Assembly: GCA_963804245.1 (NCBI GenBank)
Contig: CAWDPQ010000007.1
Span: forward strand, 1 to 64,000
Source of the DNA: CAWDPQ01 sp963804245
GTDB lineage: Bacteria > Acidobacteriota > Vicinamibacteria > Vicinamibacterales > 2-12-FULL-66-21
Direction of reading: 5' to 3'
DNA length: 64,000 nucleotides
Under the pieces are notes generated by a model. It saw only the letters and a program-made list of their open reading frames with translations. It was not told where the DNA came from and ran no database searches. Both the position numbers and the translations under genes were made by a program. Shown here one piece after another: positions 55,694 to 64,000 of the stretch; the stretch's first letter is position 1, and the number at the start of each line of letters is the position of its first letter.

Positions 55694-56776
55694 CTATCGA
55701 GAGCGTCCGCGCGCCACCAGCACTCGACCGTTTATGCTGACCGTGGCGTCGGGGAAGAAATTCCAGAGCACGGCGCCGCCGCGCACGGATCCGCCGAGCT
55801 CCTCGTTGTCGCCGAGACTCAGTCGCACGACGCCGTCGCCATACCCGTAGTAAGCCATCACTCCCGACCCGCCCTCTCGCGTCAGCGCCGGATTGAAGCC
55901 GAGGCCGAACTCGCGGAAGCTCTGGAGCGCGGGCGATGTCTTCAACATCTCGTCGAGCGCCGGTTGCCCGGCACGAGCCGTTGCTGTCCTGATCTTGCCG
56001 GCGACGATTTGCAGTCGAACGCCGTCCATCCGCTGTCCGCCGCGGTTGACTGTCGGAATCACCATCGTGCCGTTCACGGATTCTTCGAGCGGGGCCACGC
56101 GAATGATCCCTGCCGGCAGCTCGATGTGCCGGTCGATCCTCATACGAGCACGCGCAACGCGCCGCCGTGACGCATCGCCGTCCTGGCGGTTGAAGGGACG
56201 GTCGCCTGTCCTGAACCTGAGATCCGTACCAGCTGGCGTCGTCACGCTCACGTCGCCACTCCGCAGCATCGCAATCGCCGCGTCCTGGCGAGACTTGAGC
56301 GCGGCGTAGTCGATCTCGAGAGCGCGCGCATACATTCGATCGAACAACGGCGAATGCTTGGCTGGGCTCGTGTCGGCGTTCAGCGTGCCTTCGGACCAGT
56401 GAAAGTGGATCTCGCGCCGCGTACCGCCGGCATCCACCCATCGCCGCAGCGCCGTGCTCTGCTCCGATGACGTGATGCCCGACGCCCCCGGCAGCCACAC
56501 ATAAACATCGGTGGCGGCCAGGCGCTGCTCGAAGTCGTCGACCGCCGCACCCTTCCACGTCTCGACGCGCGCGCCGCTGCGAGTGAGAGCAGCGTGCACC
56601 ACAGGTTCCAGAGCCGGCAGCGTCGATGGATCGAGGCGGAGGACGAATCGTTCGTCCGGCACCGGCTCCAGCGCGTGAACGATGTGCTCGGCCATCCTGT
56701 CGAGAGGAGGTGTGTCCTGCGGGAGGCTCAGACCGAAAATCGCCGTCACAAGCAACAGATGATGTGCGCGATTCAT
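55694..56776 (-). CDS. M29-aminopeptidase-like exported protein, metal site partly lost
   Basis: A 360-residue protein with a signal peptide (MNRAHHLLLVTAIFGLSLPQ). The C-terminal half follows the M29 (thermophilic aminopeptidase T/S) pattern: HIELPAGIIRVAPLEESVNG, GVRLQIVAGKIRTATA and SFREFGLGFNPALTRE. However, the positions that in the family read DEK-GtvHiAlG and HwD appear as YGDGVVRLSLGDNEELGG and AVLWNFFPDATVSINGRVLV, so histidine and aspartate ligands seem missing. It may be a catalytically dead homologue. The N-terminal half (VYVWLPGASGITSSEQSTAL) also fits M29. The ATG at 56776 is supported by the signal peptide. It starts 33 bases from the divergent argG. Confidence 0.7.
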   Translation of the reverse strand: MNRAHHLLLVTAIFGLSLPQDTPPLDRMAEHIVHALEPVPDERFVLRLDPSTLPALEPVVHAALTRSGARVETWKGAAVDDFEQRLAATDVYVWLPGASGITSSEQSTALRRWVDAGGTRREIHFHWSEGTLNADTSPAKHSPLFDRMYARALEIDYAALKSRQDAAIAMLRSGDVSVTTPAGTDLRFRTGDRPFNRQDGDASRRRVARARMRIDRHIELPAGIIRVAPLEESVNGTMVIPTVNRGGQRMDGVRLQIVAGKIRTATARAGQPALDEMLKTSPALQSFREFGLGFNPALTREGGSGVMAYYGYGDGVVRLSLGDNEELGGSVRGGAVLWNFFPDATVSINGRVLVARGRSR

Positions 56777-56809
56777 CCGACGAAGGATATACGATAGCGC
56801 CTGAGACGA

Positions 56810-58198
56810 ATGGCAAACATCCTTCAAAAGCTTCCCTCCGGCGAGAAGGTCGGCATTGCTTTTTCCGGTGGACTCGACACCAGCGCCGCATTGCATTGGA
56901 TGCGCCACAAGGGCGCCATCCCTTACGCGTACACCGCCAACCTCGGCCAGCCGGATGAACCGGACTACGATGAGATTCCCCGCCGCGCATTGCAGTACGG
57001 CGCGGAGAAAGCGCGGCTGATCGACTGCCGCCCGCAGCTCGTCGCCGAAGGGCTCGCCGCCCTGCAGTGCGGAGCCTTCCACATCTCAACCGCCGGCGTC
57101 GCCTACTTCAACACGACGCCAATCGGACGGGCGGTCACCGGCACGATGCTCGTCAACGCCATGCGTGAAGACGACGTGCACATCTGGGGAGATGGCAGCA
57201 CGTTCAAGGGCAACGACATCGAGCGCTTCTACCGCTACGGACTGCTGGCCAATCCGACCCTTCGCATCTACAAGCCGTGGCTCGACCAGGCATTCATCGA
57301 CGAGCTCGGCGGGCGCGCCGAGATGTCCGAGTACATGCGCCAGGCTGGTTTCGAATACCGCATGAAGGCCGAGAAAGCGTACTCCACCGACTCGAACATG
57401 CTCGGGGCCACGCACGAAGCCAAGGATCTCGAGCAGCTCAGCACGAACGTGCGGATCGTCGACCCGATCATGGGCGTCCCCTTCTGGCGTGACGATTTGC
57501 AGGTCAAACGCGAGGAGGTCTCGGTTCGCTTCGAAGAAGGTCAGCCGGTCGCGCTGAACGGCATCGTCTTCAGGGATGCGGTACAGCTTCTGCTCGAGGC
57601 CAACCGGATCGGCGGCCGGCACGGTCTCGGCATGAGCGACCAGATCGAGAACCGGATTATCGAGGCCAAGAGCCGCGGAATCTACGAGGCGCCGGGGATG
57701 GCCCTGTTGTTCGCCGCCTACGAGCGACTGATCACCGGCATCCACAACGAAGACACGATCGAGCAATACCGCGACAACGGCCGGCGGTTGGGACGCCTCC
57801 TGTATCAGGGCCGCTGGTTCGATCCGCAGGCCATGATGCTGCGTGAAACCGCGCAACGATGGGTGGCGCGCGCGATCAGCGGCGAGGTCGTCATCGAGCT
57901 GCGCCGCGGCAACGACTACTCCATCCTGGACACCAGCTCACCCAATCTGACCTACCACCCCGAGCGACTGACCATGGAAAAGGGCGAATCGATGTTCTCG
58001 CCGCAGGACCGCATCGGACAGCTCACGATGAGGAACCTGGACATCGCCGACACGCGAGGCAAGCTACTCACGTATGTCAGAACCGGAGTGCTGCAAACAG
58101 GAGGCAGCAGCGCGCTGCCCCACCTGACCGAAGGCGAGCCAAAGCCCCACGACCGCCTTCCACCGGCCGAGCGCGACACAGACAACAAAGACAAATAG
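56810..58198 (+). CDS. argG: Argininosuccinate synthase (type 2)
   Basis: A 462-residue ATP-dependent ligase joining citrulline and aspartate to argininosuccinate in arginine synthesis. The ATP-pyrophosphatase loop is EKVGIAFSGGLDTSAALHWM. Other family segments are GAIPYAYTANLGQPDEPDYD, the citrulline-site VHIWGDGSTFKGNDIERFYR, KPWLDQAFIDELGGRAEMSE and MLGATHEAKDLEQL. The length and the extra segments match the longer E. coli-type ArgG rather than the 400-residue type. It is not beside other arg genes here. The frame is intact, and a reductase gene follows 8 bases later with its own binding site. Confidence 0.92.
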   Translation: MANILQKLPSGEKVGIAFSGGLDTSAALHWMRHKGAIPYAYTANLGQPDEPDYDEIPRRALQYGAEKARLIDCRPQLVAEGLAALQCGAFHISTAGVAYFNTTPIGRAVTGTMLVNAMREDDVHIWGDGSTFKGNDIERFYRYGLLANPTLRIYKPWLDQAFIDELGGRAEMSEYMRQAGFEYRMKAEKAYSTDSNMLGATHEAKDLEQLSTNVRIVDPIMGVPFWRDDLQVKREEVSVRFEEGQPVALNGIVFRDAVQLLLEANRIGGRHGLGMSDQIENRIIEAKSRGIYEAPGMALLFAAYERLITGIHNEDTIEQYRDNGRRLGRLLYQGRWFDPQAMMLRETAQRWVARAISGEVVIELRRGNDYSILDTSSPNLTYHPERLTMEKGESMFSPQDRIGQLTMRNLDIADTRGKLLTYVRTGVLQTGGSSALPHLTEGEPKPHDRLPPAERDTDNKDK

Positions 58199-58206
58199 GA
58201 GCAACC

Positions 58207-59103
58207 GTGGCAGAAACGGTCGGATTCATCGGGCTCGGCCTCATGGGCAAGCCCATGGCGACAAACCTCCTGAAGCGTGGGTTCAAACTCGTCGTGCACA
58301 GCCGCAGCCCCGCGCCGGTCGATGCGCTGGTGGAGGCAGGAGCCGAACGAGCCTCGTCGGCCGCCGACGTGGCGCGACGCGTCACCCGGATCGTCACCAT
58401 GGTGCCGGACGGCCCGGACGTGGAACAGGTGCTCGAAGGGCCCGACGGTGTCTTCAGCACCATCCAGCGCAACACGATCCTGATCGACTGCAGCAGCATC
58501 GCTCCGCGGACGGCACGGCGGCTGGCCGTGCGTGCCCGCGAGCTTGGCGCCTCGATGCTCGACGCGCCGGTCAGCGGCGGGGAGATCGGCGCGATCAACG
58601 CCTCGCTGTCGATCATGGTCGGCGGCGACGCGACGACGTTTGCGCAAGCCAAGCCGATACTCGATGCGATGGGGAACCCTGAGCGCGTGGTCCACATCGG
58701 TGAATCCGGGTCAGGGCAGATTTGCAAGGTCTGTAATCAGATGGTGATCGGCGGCGCGCTCGCCGCCGTCAGCGAGGCGTTTGCGCTCGCGCGGAAAGCC
58801 GGCGTCGAGCCGGCCCGCGTGCGCGAGGCGCTCCTCGGCGGTTTCGCCTCGAGCCGGGTACTCGAAGTTCACGGCGAGCGGATGCTGCAGGGAAACTACA
58901 AGCCCGGTTTCCGCGCCCAGCTCTATGCCAAGGACATGCGCATCGCCGGCCAGACGCTCGCCGATCACGAGACGCCTGCCCCAGTCTCGAGCGCGGTGCA
59001 GCAGCTCGTGACGTCAATGGTTGCCGCGGGGCAAGGGGACGAGGATTATTCGGCGCTCGCCACGGTGGTCTTTCGCCTGGCTGGCCTCGACCCGCGGTTC
59101 TGA
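58207..59103 (+). CDS. garR: Beta-hydroxyacid dehydrogenase, 2-hydroxy-3-oxopropionate reductase type
   Basis: A 298-residue NAD(P)-dependent dehydrogenase of the 3-hydroxyisobutyrate/tartronate-semialdehyde reductase family. The N-terminal Rossmann motif is TVGFIGLGLMGKPMATNLLK. The substrate loop is LDAPVSGGEIGAINASLSIM and the catalytic lysine lies in GSGQICKVCNQMVIGGALAA. The C-terminal end has GFRAQLYAKDMRIAGQTLAD. The symbol is a best guess: serine-type and succinic-semialdehyde reductases have the same pattern. Starts at a GTG at 58207 with TAGGAG 5 bases upstream, 8 bases after argG, so it is likely co-transcribed although metabolically unrelated. Confidence 0.8.
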   Translation: MAETVGFIGLGLMGKPMATNLLKRGFKLVVHSRSPAPVDALVEAGAERASSAADVARRVTRIVTMVPDGPDVEQVLEGPDGVFSTIQRNTILIDCSSIAPRTARRLAVRARELGASMLDAPVSGGEIGAINASLSIMVGGDATTFAQAKPILDAMGNPERVVHIGESGSGQICKVCNQMVIGGALAAVSEAFALARKAGVEPARVREALLGGFASSRVLEVHGERMLQGNYKPGFRAQLYAKDMRIAGQTLADHETPAPVSSAVQQLVTSMVAAGQGDEDYSALATVVFRLAGLDPRF

Positions 59104-59106
59104 CGG

Positions 59107-59919
59107 CTACTTGATCACCTTGTAACCGGTCGGGACGGTGAAGAGATCGTCGGGCAGGATGTCCGTCGACACATCGGTGACGCGGCTGGTGAGCTTCATG
59201 TCACCAAACTGCTTCATCATCGGCGCCATGTCGCCGCCACCCTCAATCGACATTTTCATCTCGGTCAGGTAGGGCAAACCGCCCGTGCTCGCGAAGGACT
59301 CCATGAATCGGTCGAGCCCGCCGGATCCCAGCCCTGGCATCGCCCGCATCAGGACGTTCATGCTGTTCTTTGCCGACAGCGCCTGAAACGCCGCGAATTC
59401 GGCGACGCCAGGTCCCGATTTCGCAATCCACATCGACCCGTTGACCATGATCCGCAGGTCTTTCATCATCATCGCCGCTTCGGGCGACATCTTCCCCGAG
59501 CCGGCCATCTCCGCCATGCTCATGGTCATCGTCAGCAAGTGCTCGTGACATTGCGTGCCGCCCAGCAGCTTCGACTGACCGGTCGGCTTCAAGCTGCCGT
59601 CGATCTTGGGCATGGTCATGCTCCCGGTCGCGGCGGGCATCGACTCGGCGGAGACCACTTTTGCGGTCATGTCGGTCGCGTTCAGGACGGTGACCTGCTT
59701 CGCATCCGCGTCGACAATGGTGGTGATTTTCTGGTTGCCGACCACGATGTCGGTGCGCGCCTTCGACCCCTTGATATGGGTGACCATGGACGGGACGAGA
59801 CCTCCCATCATCGCGGCCACAGCGCCTTCGATTGTGGTCGTGGTCGTCACCCGCACGTCGGCGCCAAGCGTCACCGTGCAGAACGCCAGGAGCGCGATTG
59901 TTGCAAATCCCCGTTTCAT
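59107..59919 (-). CDS. Secreted Met-rich protein, DUF4412-like
   Basis: A 270-residue exported protein with a signal peptide (MKRGFATIALLAFCTVTLGA). The mature part starts VRVTTTTTIEGAVAAMMGGL, contains ARTDIVVGNQKITTIVDADA and KQVTVLNATDMTAKVV, and is rich in methionine (TMTMSMAEMAGSGKMSPEAA). The pattern of a beta-sheet core reporting a 'fitted' residue (LGGTQCHEHLLTMTMSM) resembles DUF4412/LolA-like proteins of acidobacteria, whose function is unknown. The single cysteine next to two histidines (QCHEH) could bind metal. The ATG at 59919 has GGAGGA 5 bases upstream. Convergent with the reductase gene, with a 3-base gap. Confidence 0.72.
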   Translation of the reverse strand: MKRGFATIALLAFCTVTLGADVRVTTTTTIEGAVAAMMGGLVPSMVTHIKGSKARTDIVVGNQKITTIVDADAKQVTVLNATDMTAKVVSAESMPAATGSMTMPKIDGSLKPTGQSKLLGGTQCHEHLLTMTMSMAEMAGSGKMSPEAAMMMKDLRIMVNGSMWIAKSGPGVAEFAAFQALSAKNSMNVLMRAMPGLGSGGLDRFMESFASTGGLPYLTEMKMSIEGGGDMAPMMKQFGDMKLTSRVTDVSTDILPDDLFTVPTGYKVIK

Positions 59920-60250
59920 CCAATCCTCCATGGGCACGCTATGGCGTCACGCGCTCGGAATCTGTCTGGCCATCACTATCGGTAAATAACGCCCAGTTCT
60001 TTTGTCGGTAAACGGAAGGCAAATGATAACGTAATGTGTTTTTAGAGCCGCGGACTTAGGGGTGCCGGTGGCGAACCAGCCGGATTTGCAGAAACCGCGC
60101 TCCTGAGGTACGCTATTAAACCCTGCTACCTGAGCAGTTACGGCCAAAACGCACCCCGCCGGGACCCGGCGGTCAGTTCCAGCGTCCAAAAGGTAAGCCC
60201 TTTGCGATAAGGAATATCGCGCCGCCAGGACACGCGGCTCGAGGAGGCAC
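59920..60250. other. Gene-free interval before the BON gene
   Basis: About 330 bases between divergent genes with no convincing ORF. It is locally A+T-richer than its surroundings (59980-60050). It contains two small hairpins: CTGCTACCTGAGCAG at 60124-60138 and CCGCCGGGACCCGGCGG at 60156-60172. Promoters of both flanking genes must be here. A structured leader for the BON gene is possible, but no known riboswitch class could be matched. Confidence 0.4.
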
Positions 60251-60547
60251 ATGCGAGCACAAGCAGTCAGACGCGCAAAGTCCGGAATGCTGGATGACGA
60301 CGATCTCCAGCAACTGATCTTGGAGCGCTTCGACGAAGACCCGGCCTTTTGGACCGGAACGGGTAAGAACCGGGTTGGCATTACGGTTGAGGTTGATGAC
60401 GGGCAGGTCCGACTGAGCGGGATCGTGCGCAATGCTCTGGACCGACGCCGTGCGGACCTGCTGGCGCGCGCCCTCGGTGCGGCCGGCGTCGAAAACCGTC
60501 TGCGGATCAGCGACGAAGTTCCGAACAAGCCGCGCAGGATCGCTTAG
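60251..60547 (+). CDS. Small single-BON-domain protein
   Basis: A 98-residue cytosolic-looking protein without a signal peptide. After a basic start (MRAQAVRRAKSGM) and an acidic helix (DDDDLQQLILERFDEDPAFW) it has the BON fold: RVGITVEVDDGQVRLSGIVR, NALDRRRADLLARALGAAGV, ENRLRISDEVP. BON domains usually occur in exported or membrane-associated proteins, so the lack of an export signal is unusual. The ATG at 60251 has CGAGGAGG 4 bases upstream. It precedes the Lhr helicase in the same direction, separated by a hairpin. Confidence 0.75.
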   Translation: MRAQAVRRAKSGMLDDDDLQQLILERFDEDPAFWTGTGKNRVGITVEVDDGQVRLSGIVRNALDRRRADLLARALGAAGVENRLRISDEVPNKPRRIA

Positions 60548-60560
60548 GTCCCTGGTTCAA

Positions 60561-60596
60561 AGGTTCTAAGGGTTCTCGGTTGAGCCCTTCGAACCT
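60561..60596. repeat. Hairpin from GGTT-phased words between the BON and lhr genes
   Basis: GGTT recurs at steps of 8, 9 and 7 bases from 60554, and AGGTTCTAAGGG (60561-60572) pairs with CCCTTCGAACCT (60585-60596) with one mismatch around a 12-base loop. It could terminate BON transcription or restrain lhr translation, since a TTG start candidate (60580) lies in its loop. Confidence 0.65.
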
Positions 60597-60609
60597 CTGT
60601 CGGTCTGTC

Positions 60610-63600
60610 GTGTCATTCCACGCTCTCGTCCAACAGTGGTTTTCTGAGGAGATCGGTGACCCGACCGCGGCCCAGCGGCGTGGGTGGGAGTCGATCCGTC
60701 GAAACTGCCACACGCTCATCGCCGCCCCGACTGGTTCGGGGAAGACCCTCGCCGCATTCCTGATTGGGTTGAACGATCTGTTCATCGAGGGGCTGGACGG
60801 TCCGCTCCCTGACGAAGTACGGGTCATCTACGTTTCCCCGCTCAAAGCGCTCAGCACCGACATCCACAAGAACCTTTCGGAGCCGCGACGCGGTATCCGC
60901 CAGCGGGCGGAGGTTGCAGGTCTGGCCGCCCCGCGGATTACCGCGGCGGTCAGGACGGGAGACACCACGCAAAGCGAGCGCGCGGCAATGGTACGGACAC
61001 CGCCGCACATCCTGGTGACCACCCCCGAGTCGCTGTACTTGCTCCTGACGGCCGAACGCAGCAGGCACATGCTGAGGACCGTGCGGACGGTGATCGTGGA
61101 CGAAATTCACGCCGTCATCGGCACGCGGCGCGGTGCGCATCTCTCGCTGTCGCTCGAGCGGCTGCGTCAAATCGCCGACCAGCCAATCCTCCGGCTCGGG
61201 CTCTCGGCAACACAGAAACCCATTGAAGAGGTCGCGAAATTCCTCGTCGGGTGCGTACCCGAGCCGTGCACGATCGTCGACGACGGGCACCGCCGGCGGA
61301 TCGATCTCAACGTCGAGATCCCGCGCTCCCCGCTCGACGCGGTGATGTCGCACGAGGTATGGGAGGAGTACCTACGACAGGCTGGCAGCCCTGATCGGCG
61401 AGCACAAAACCACGCTCGTGTTCGTCAACACCCGCCGCATGTCTGAACGCCTGACCCGGCACCTGTGCGAACGGCTGGGTGAGAACGCTGTCACGGCACA
61501 TCACGGCAGCCTGTCGAAAGAACGACGTCTGGACGCTGAAACGCGATTGAAGACCGGACGGCTGCAGGCGCTCGTGGCAACGGCATCGCTGGAGCTGGGC
61601 ATCGATATCGGGCATATCGATCTCGTCTGTCAGATCGGATCGCCGCACCGGATTGCCACCCTGCTGCAGCGGGTCGGCCGTTCCGGCCACACGGTTGCCG
61701 GTCTTCCCAAGGGACGTCTCTTTCCGGTCTCGCGGGACGACCTCGTCGAGTGCGCGGCGCTGCTGCGGTCGGTCCGTCGTGGCGACCTCGACGCCATCGT
61801 CCAGCACGATGCGCCGGTCGACGTGCTGGCGCAGCAGATCGTCGCCGAGTCGACGTGCCGCGAGTGCGGCGAGCAGGAGTTGTACGACCTGGTCCGACGG
61901 GCGTGGCCGTATCGCAACCTCGATCGATCGGATTTCGACGCCGTGGTTCGCATGACGGCAGACGGATTCTCGACGAGACGCGGGCGGCGGGCGGCGTTGG
62001 TGCACCGCGATGAGGTCAACCGTACGTTGCGGGCGCGGCGGGGCGCGCGCCTCCTCGCCCTCACATCAGGCGGTGCGATCCCGGAGATTGCGGACTACCG
62101 CGTCGTTCTCGAGCCCGAGGAAACCTTCATCGGCACGCTCAACGAAGATTTCGCCATCGAGAGCATGGCCGGCGACATCTTTCAGCTCGGCAACGCCTCG
62201 TGGCGGGTGCTGCAGGTCGCCGCGGGCACGGTGCGTGTAGCGGACGCCAAAGGCTCTCCGCCGAACATTCCGTTCTGGTTCGGCGAGGCTCCGGCGCGCA
62301 GCGACGAGCTCTCGCGGGCGGTCAGCGAGCTCCGCGCGGACATCGATCGCAGATTCGCCGAATCAGATGCGCCGACCGGATGGCTGACGGAAGAAACCGG
62401 GCTGCAGCACGATGCGGCGGAGCAGGTCGTCGACTATTTCGGCGAAGGTCGTAAGGCGCTGGGCGTCATCCCCACGCAGGAAACGCTCGTGCTCGAACGG
62501 TTCTTCGATGAATCCGGCGGGATGCAGCTCGTCCTCCATGCGCCGTTCGGGAGCCGAATCAACAAGGCCTGGGGCCTGGCGCTGCGAAAGCGATTCTGCC
62601 GTCAGTTCAACTTCGAGCTGCAGGCGGCGGCTACCGAGGACGCACTCCTGCTGTCGCTCGGACCACAGCATTCTTTCCCGCTCTCGGACGTGTTCCGTTA
62701 TCTGCACCCCGAGAGTACGCGAGACGTGCTGGTGCAGGCATTCCTCGACGCGCCGGTGTTCCAGTCGCGGTGGCGTTGGAACACGACGATCTCGCTGGCC
62801 GTGCCGCGGAGCCGCGGCGGGCGCAAGGTCGCGCCGCAGCTGCAGCGGATGCTGGCGGACGACCTGATGGCGGCGGTCTTTCCCGATGCTGCGGCCTGTC
62901 TGGAAAACATTCCAGGCGATCGCCAGATTCCGGATCATCCGCTCGTCAAGCAGACGGTCCACGATTGCCTGCAGGAGGCCATGGATTTCGACGGCCTCCG
63001 CGCCGTGCTCGAGCGCATCCATCGTGGGGAGCTGCAGCTCGTCGCGCGCGACACGCCGGAACCGTCGTTCTTTGCGCACGAGATCCTCAATGCGCGGCCG
63101 TACGCCTTCCTCGACGACGCGCCGCTCGAGGAGCGACGCACGCACGCCGTGCAGTCGCGGCGAACCGGCGAGCCGACCGGGGCCGCCGATCTCGGGGCGC
63201 TCGACCTAGCGGCGATCGCCCGGGTACGCGAGGAAGAACGCCCGGCGCCACGTGACGCGGACGAAATGCACGATGTGCTCCTGACGTCTGGATTCGTGAC
63301 GGCGAACGAAAGCTCCGAGATGGTCGGCTACCTCGAGCCGTTGATCGCCGCGAGACGAGCGGCACGTATCTGGTTCGATGACCGCCAGCGTAACGAGGGA
63401 CCGCACGCCGCCGTGTGGGTGGCTGCCGAGCGTCTGCCGGAAATCCGCGCGGTTCATCCCTCGGCGGTTGTCGAACCATCCATCGAAGCGCCGCCATCGC
63501 GAGCCGAGCGGATCTGGAATCGTGCCGAGGCCATCGTCGAGCTCATGCGGGGACGCATGGCCACGCTCGGACCGGTGACTTCAGGATCGCTCGCGGCGTC

Positions 63601-64000
63601 ACTTTCCATATCAGAGACGGATATCGACGCCGCGCTCCTGGCACTGGAATCCGAGGGCTGCATCCTGCGCGGCCGGTTCTCACAGTCGCCCGACCCGATC
63701 GACCGATCCCGGAAGACAGAGGTCGAGTGGTGCGATCGCGCCCTGCTCGCGCGCATTCATCGCTACACGCTCAACCGGTTGCGCGCCGAGATCGAGCCCG
63801 TCAGCGCGGCCGACTTCATGCGCTTCCTGTTCCGATGGCAGCACCTCGAACCCGGAACGAGAGGCTCCGGTGTAGACGGCCTGCGCGAGATTGTCGCGAT
63901 GCTCGACGGCTACGAGCTGGCGGCGGGCGCATGGGAGCGGAGCGTTCTTCCCGCGAGACTCGAGTCCTACGAGCCCTCCATGCTCGACATGCTTTGTCTC
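60610..64000 (+). CDS. lhr: Lhr-type DNA helicase, 3'-truncated by the window and frameshifted
   Basis: The first 1,130 or so codons of a large DExH helicase (full length about 1,450-1,500). Motif I is TLIAAPTGSGKTLAAFLIGL, motif II RTVIVDEIHAVIGTRRGAHL, motif III LRLGLSATQKPIEEV, motif IV TTLVFVNTRRMSERLTRHL, motif V ALVATASLELGIDIGHIDLV and motif VI PHRIATLLQRVGRSGHTVAG. The winged-helix and Lhr-core regions (ESMAGDIFQLGNASWRVLQV, LHAPFGSRINKAWGLALRKR) follow. One extra base near 61369 (TACCTACGAC for TACTACGAC) shifts the frame; otherwise the gene is open to the edge. Lhr unwinds 3'-tailed DNA and DNA:RNA in repair. The GTG at 60610 is preferred; a TTG at 60580 is an alternative inside a hairpin. 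Confidence 0.87.

Noticed and set aside
59920..60250. A c-di-GMP (GEMM) riboswitch read on the minus strand
   Set aside because: GCAAAGG and GGTAGC-like pieces occur in order but too far apart, and the GGCAAACC element is missing.

Overview
The window is GC-rich, densely coded DNA from a bacterium that I infer to be an acidobacterium, most likely of the Vicinamibacteria type. The inference rests on gene families rather than a marker gene: two stand-alone MacB/FtsX permeases of the ADOP type, a von Willebrand factor A protein of the 'VWFA-related Acidobacterial' family, secreted S9, M20 and M29-like peptidases, carboxypeptidase-regulatory-domain and DUF4139 proteins, and metal-dependent amidohydrolases. 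No rRNA, tRNA, CRISPR array, phage or conjugative module was seen.

Layout. 0-6.3 kb: an edge-truncated hypothetical gene, a GT4 glycosyltransferase plus glycogen-debranching pair, an aldehyde dehydrogenase remnant, and a thioredoxin-reductase-like flavoprotein. 6.3-13.3 kb: an aldo/keto reductase remnant, a site-2-protease/sigma-factor operon, and a multi-PAS histidine kinase with a NarL-type regulator, both frameshifted. 13.5-17.6 kb: a leftward operon of EamA exporter, 47-residue membrane protein, amidohydrolase, cystathionine beta-synthase and a very short secreted ORF. 17.7-26.2 kb: S9 peptidase, a sigma/anti-sigma/DUF4139 operon, and an ADOP permease. 26.3-38.4 kb: a VWA protein followed by a myo-inositol catabolism and uptake locus. 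38.5-48.4 kb: amidohydrolase, esterase, phosphatase-like protein, secreted proteins, M20 peptidase, ArfB, a nuclease lipoprotein and a BON lipoprotein. 48.5-64 kb: GH20 hexosaminidase, a second ADOP permease, a PQQ-like propeller protein, RhlE helicase, an M29-like protein, ArgG, a GarR-like reductase, a secreted Met-rich protein, a BON protein and the first three quarters of an Lhr helicase.

The inositol locus is the main metabolic unit. A leftward operon encodes ABC ATPase, permease, substrate-binding lipoprotein, IolG and IolB. A divergent rightward operon encodes IolC, IolD and IolE. A stand-alone DUF2090 aldolase and a second PfkB kinase lie beside them. Together they cover uptake and conversion to the aldolase step; no iolA is present.

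Two non-coding patterns stand out. Several intergenic gaps carry degenerate arrays with a period of about seven bases, each locus with its own word, often self-complementary and sometimes running into the ends of genes. A separate REP-like palindrome occurs seven times at three loci. A perfect 24-bp inverted repeat sits against one start codon. Many genes, including conserved ones such as iolE and lhr, carry single-base frameshifts. This suggests sequence or assembly indels in part, although the aldehyde dehydrogenase remnant also has a real internal deletion.
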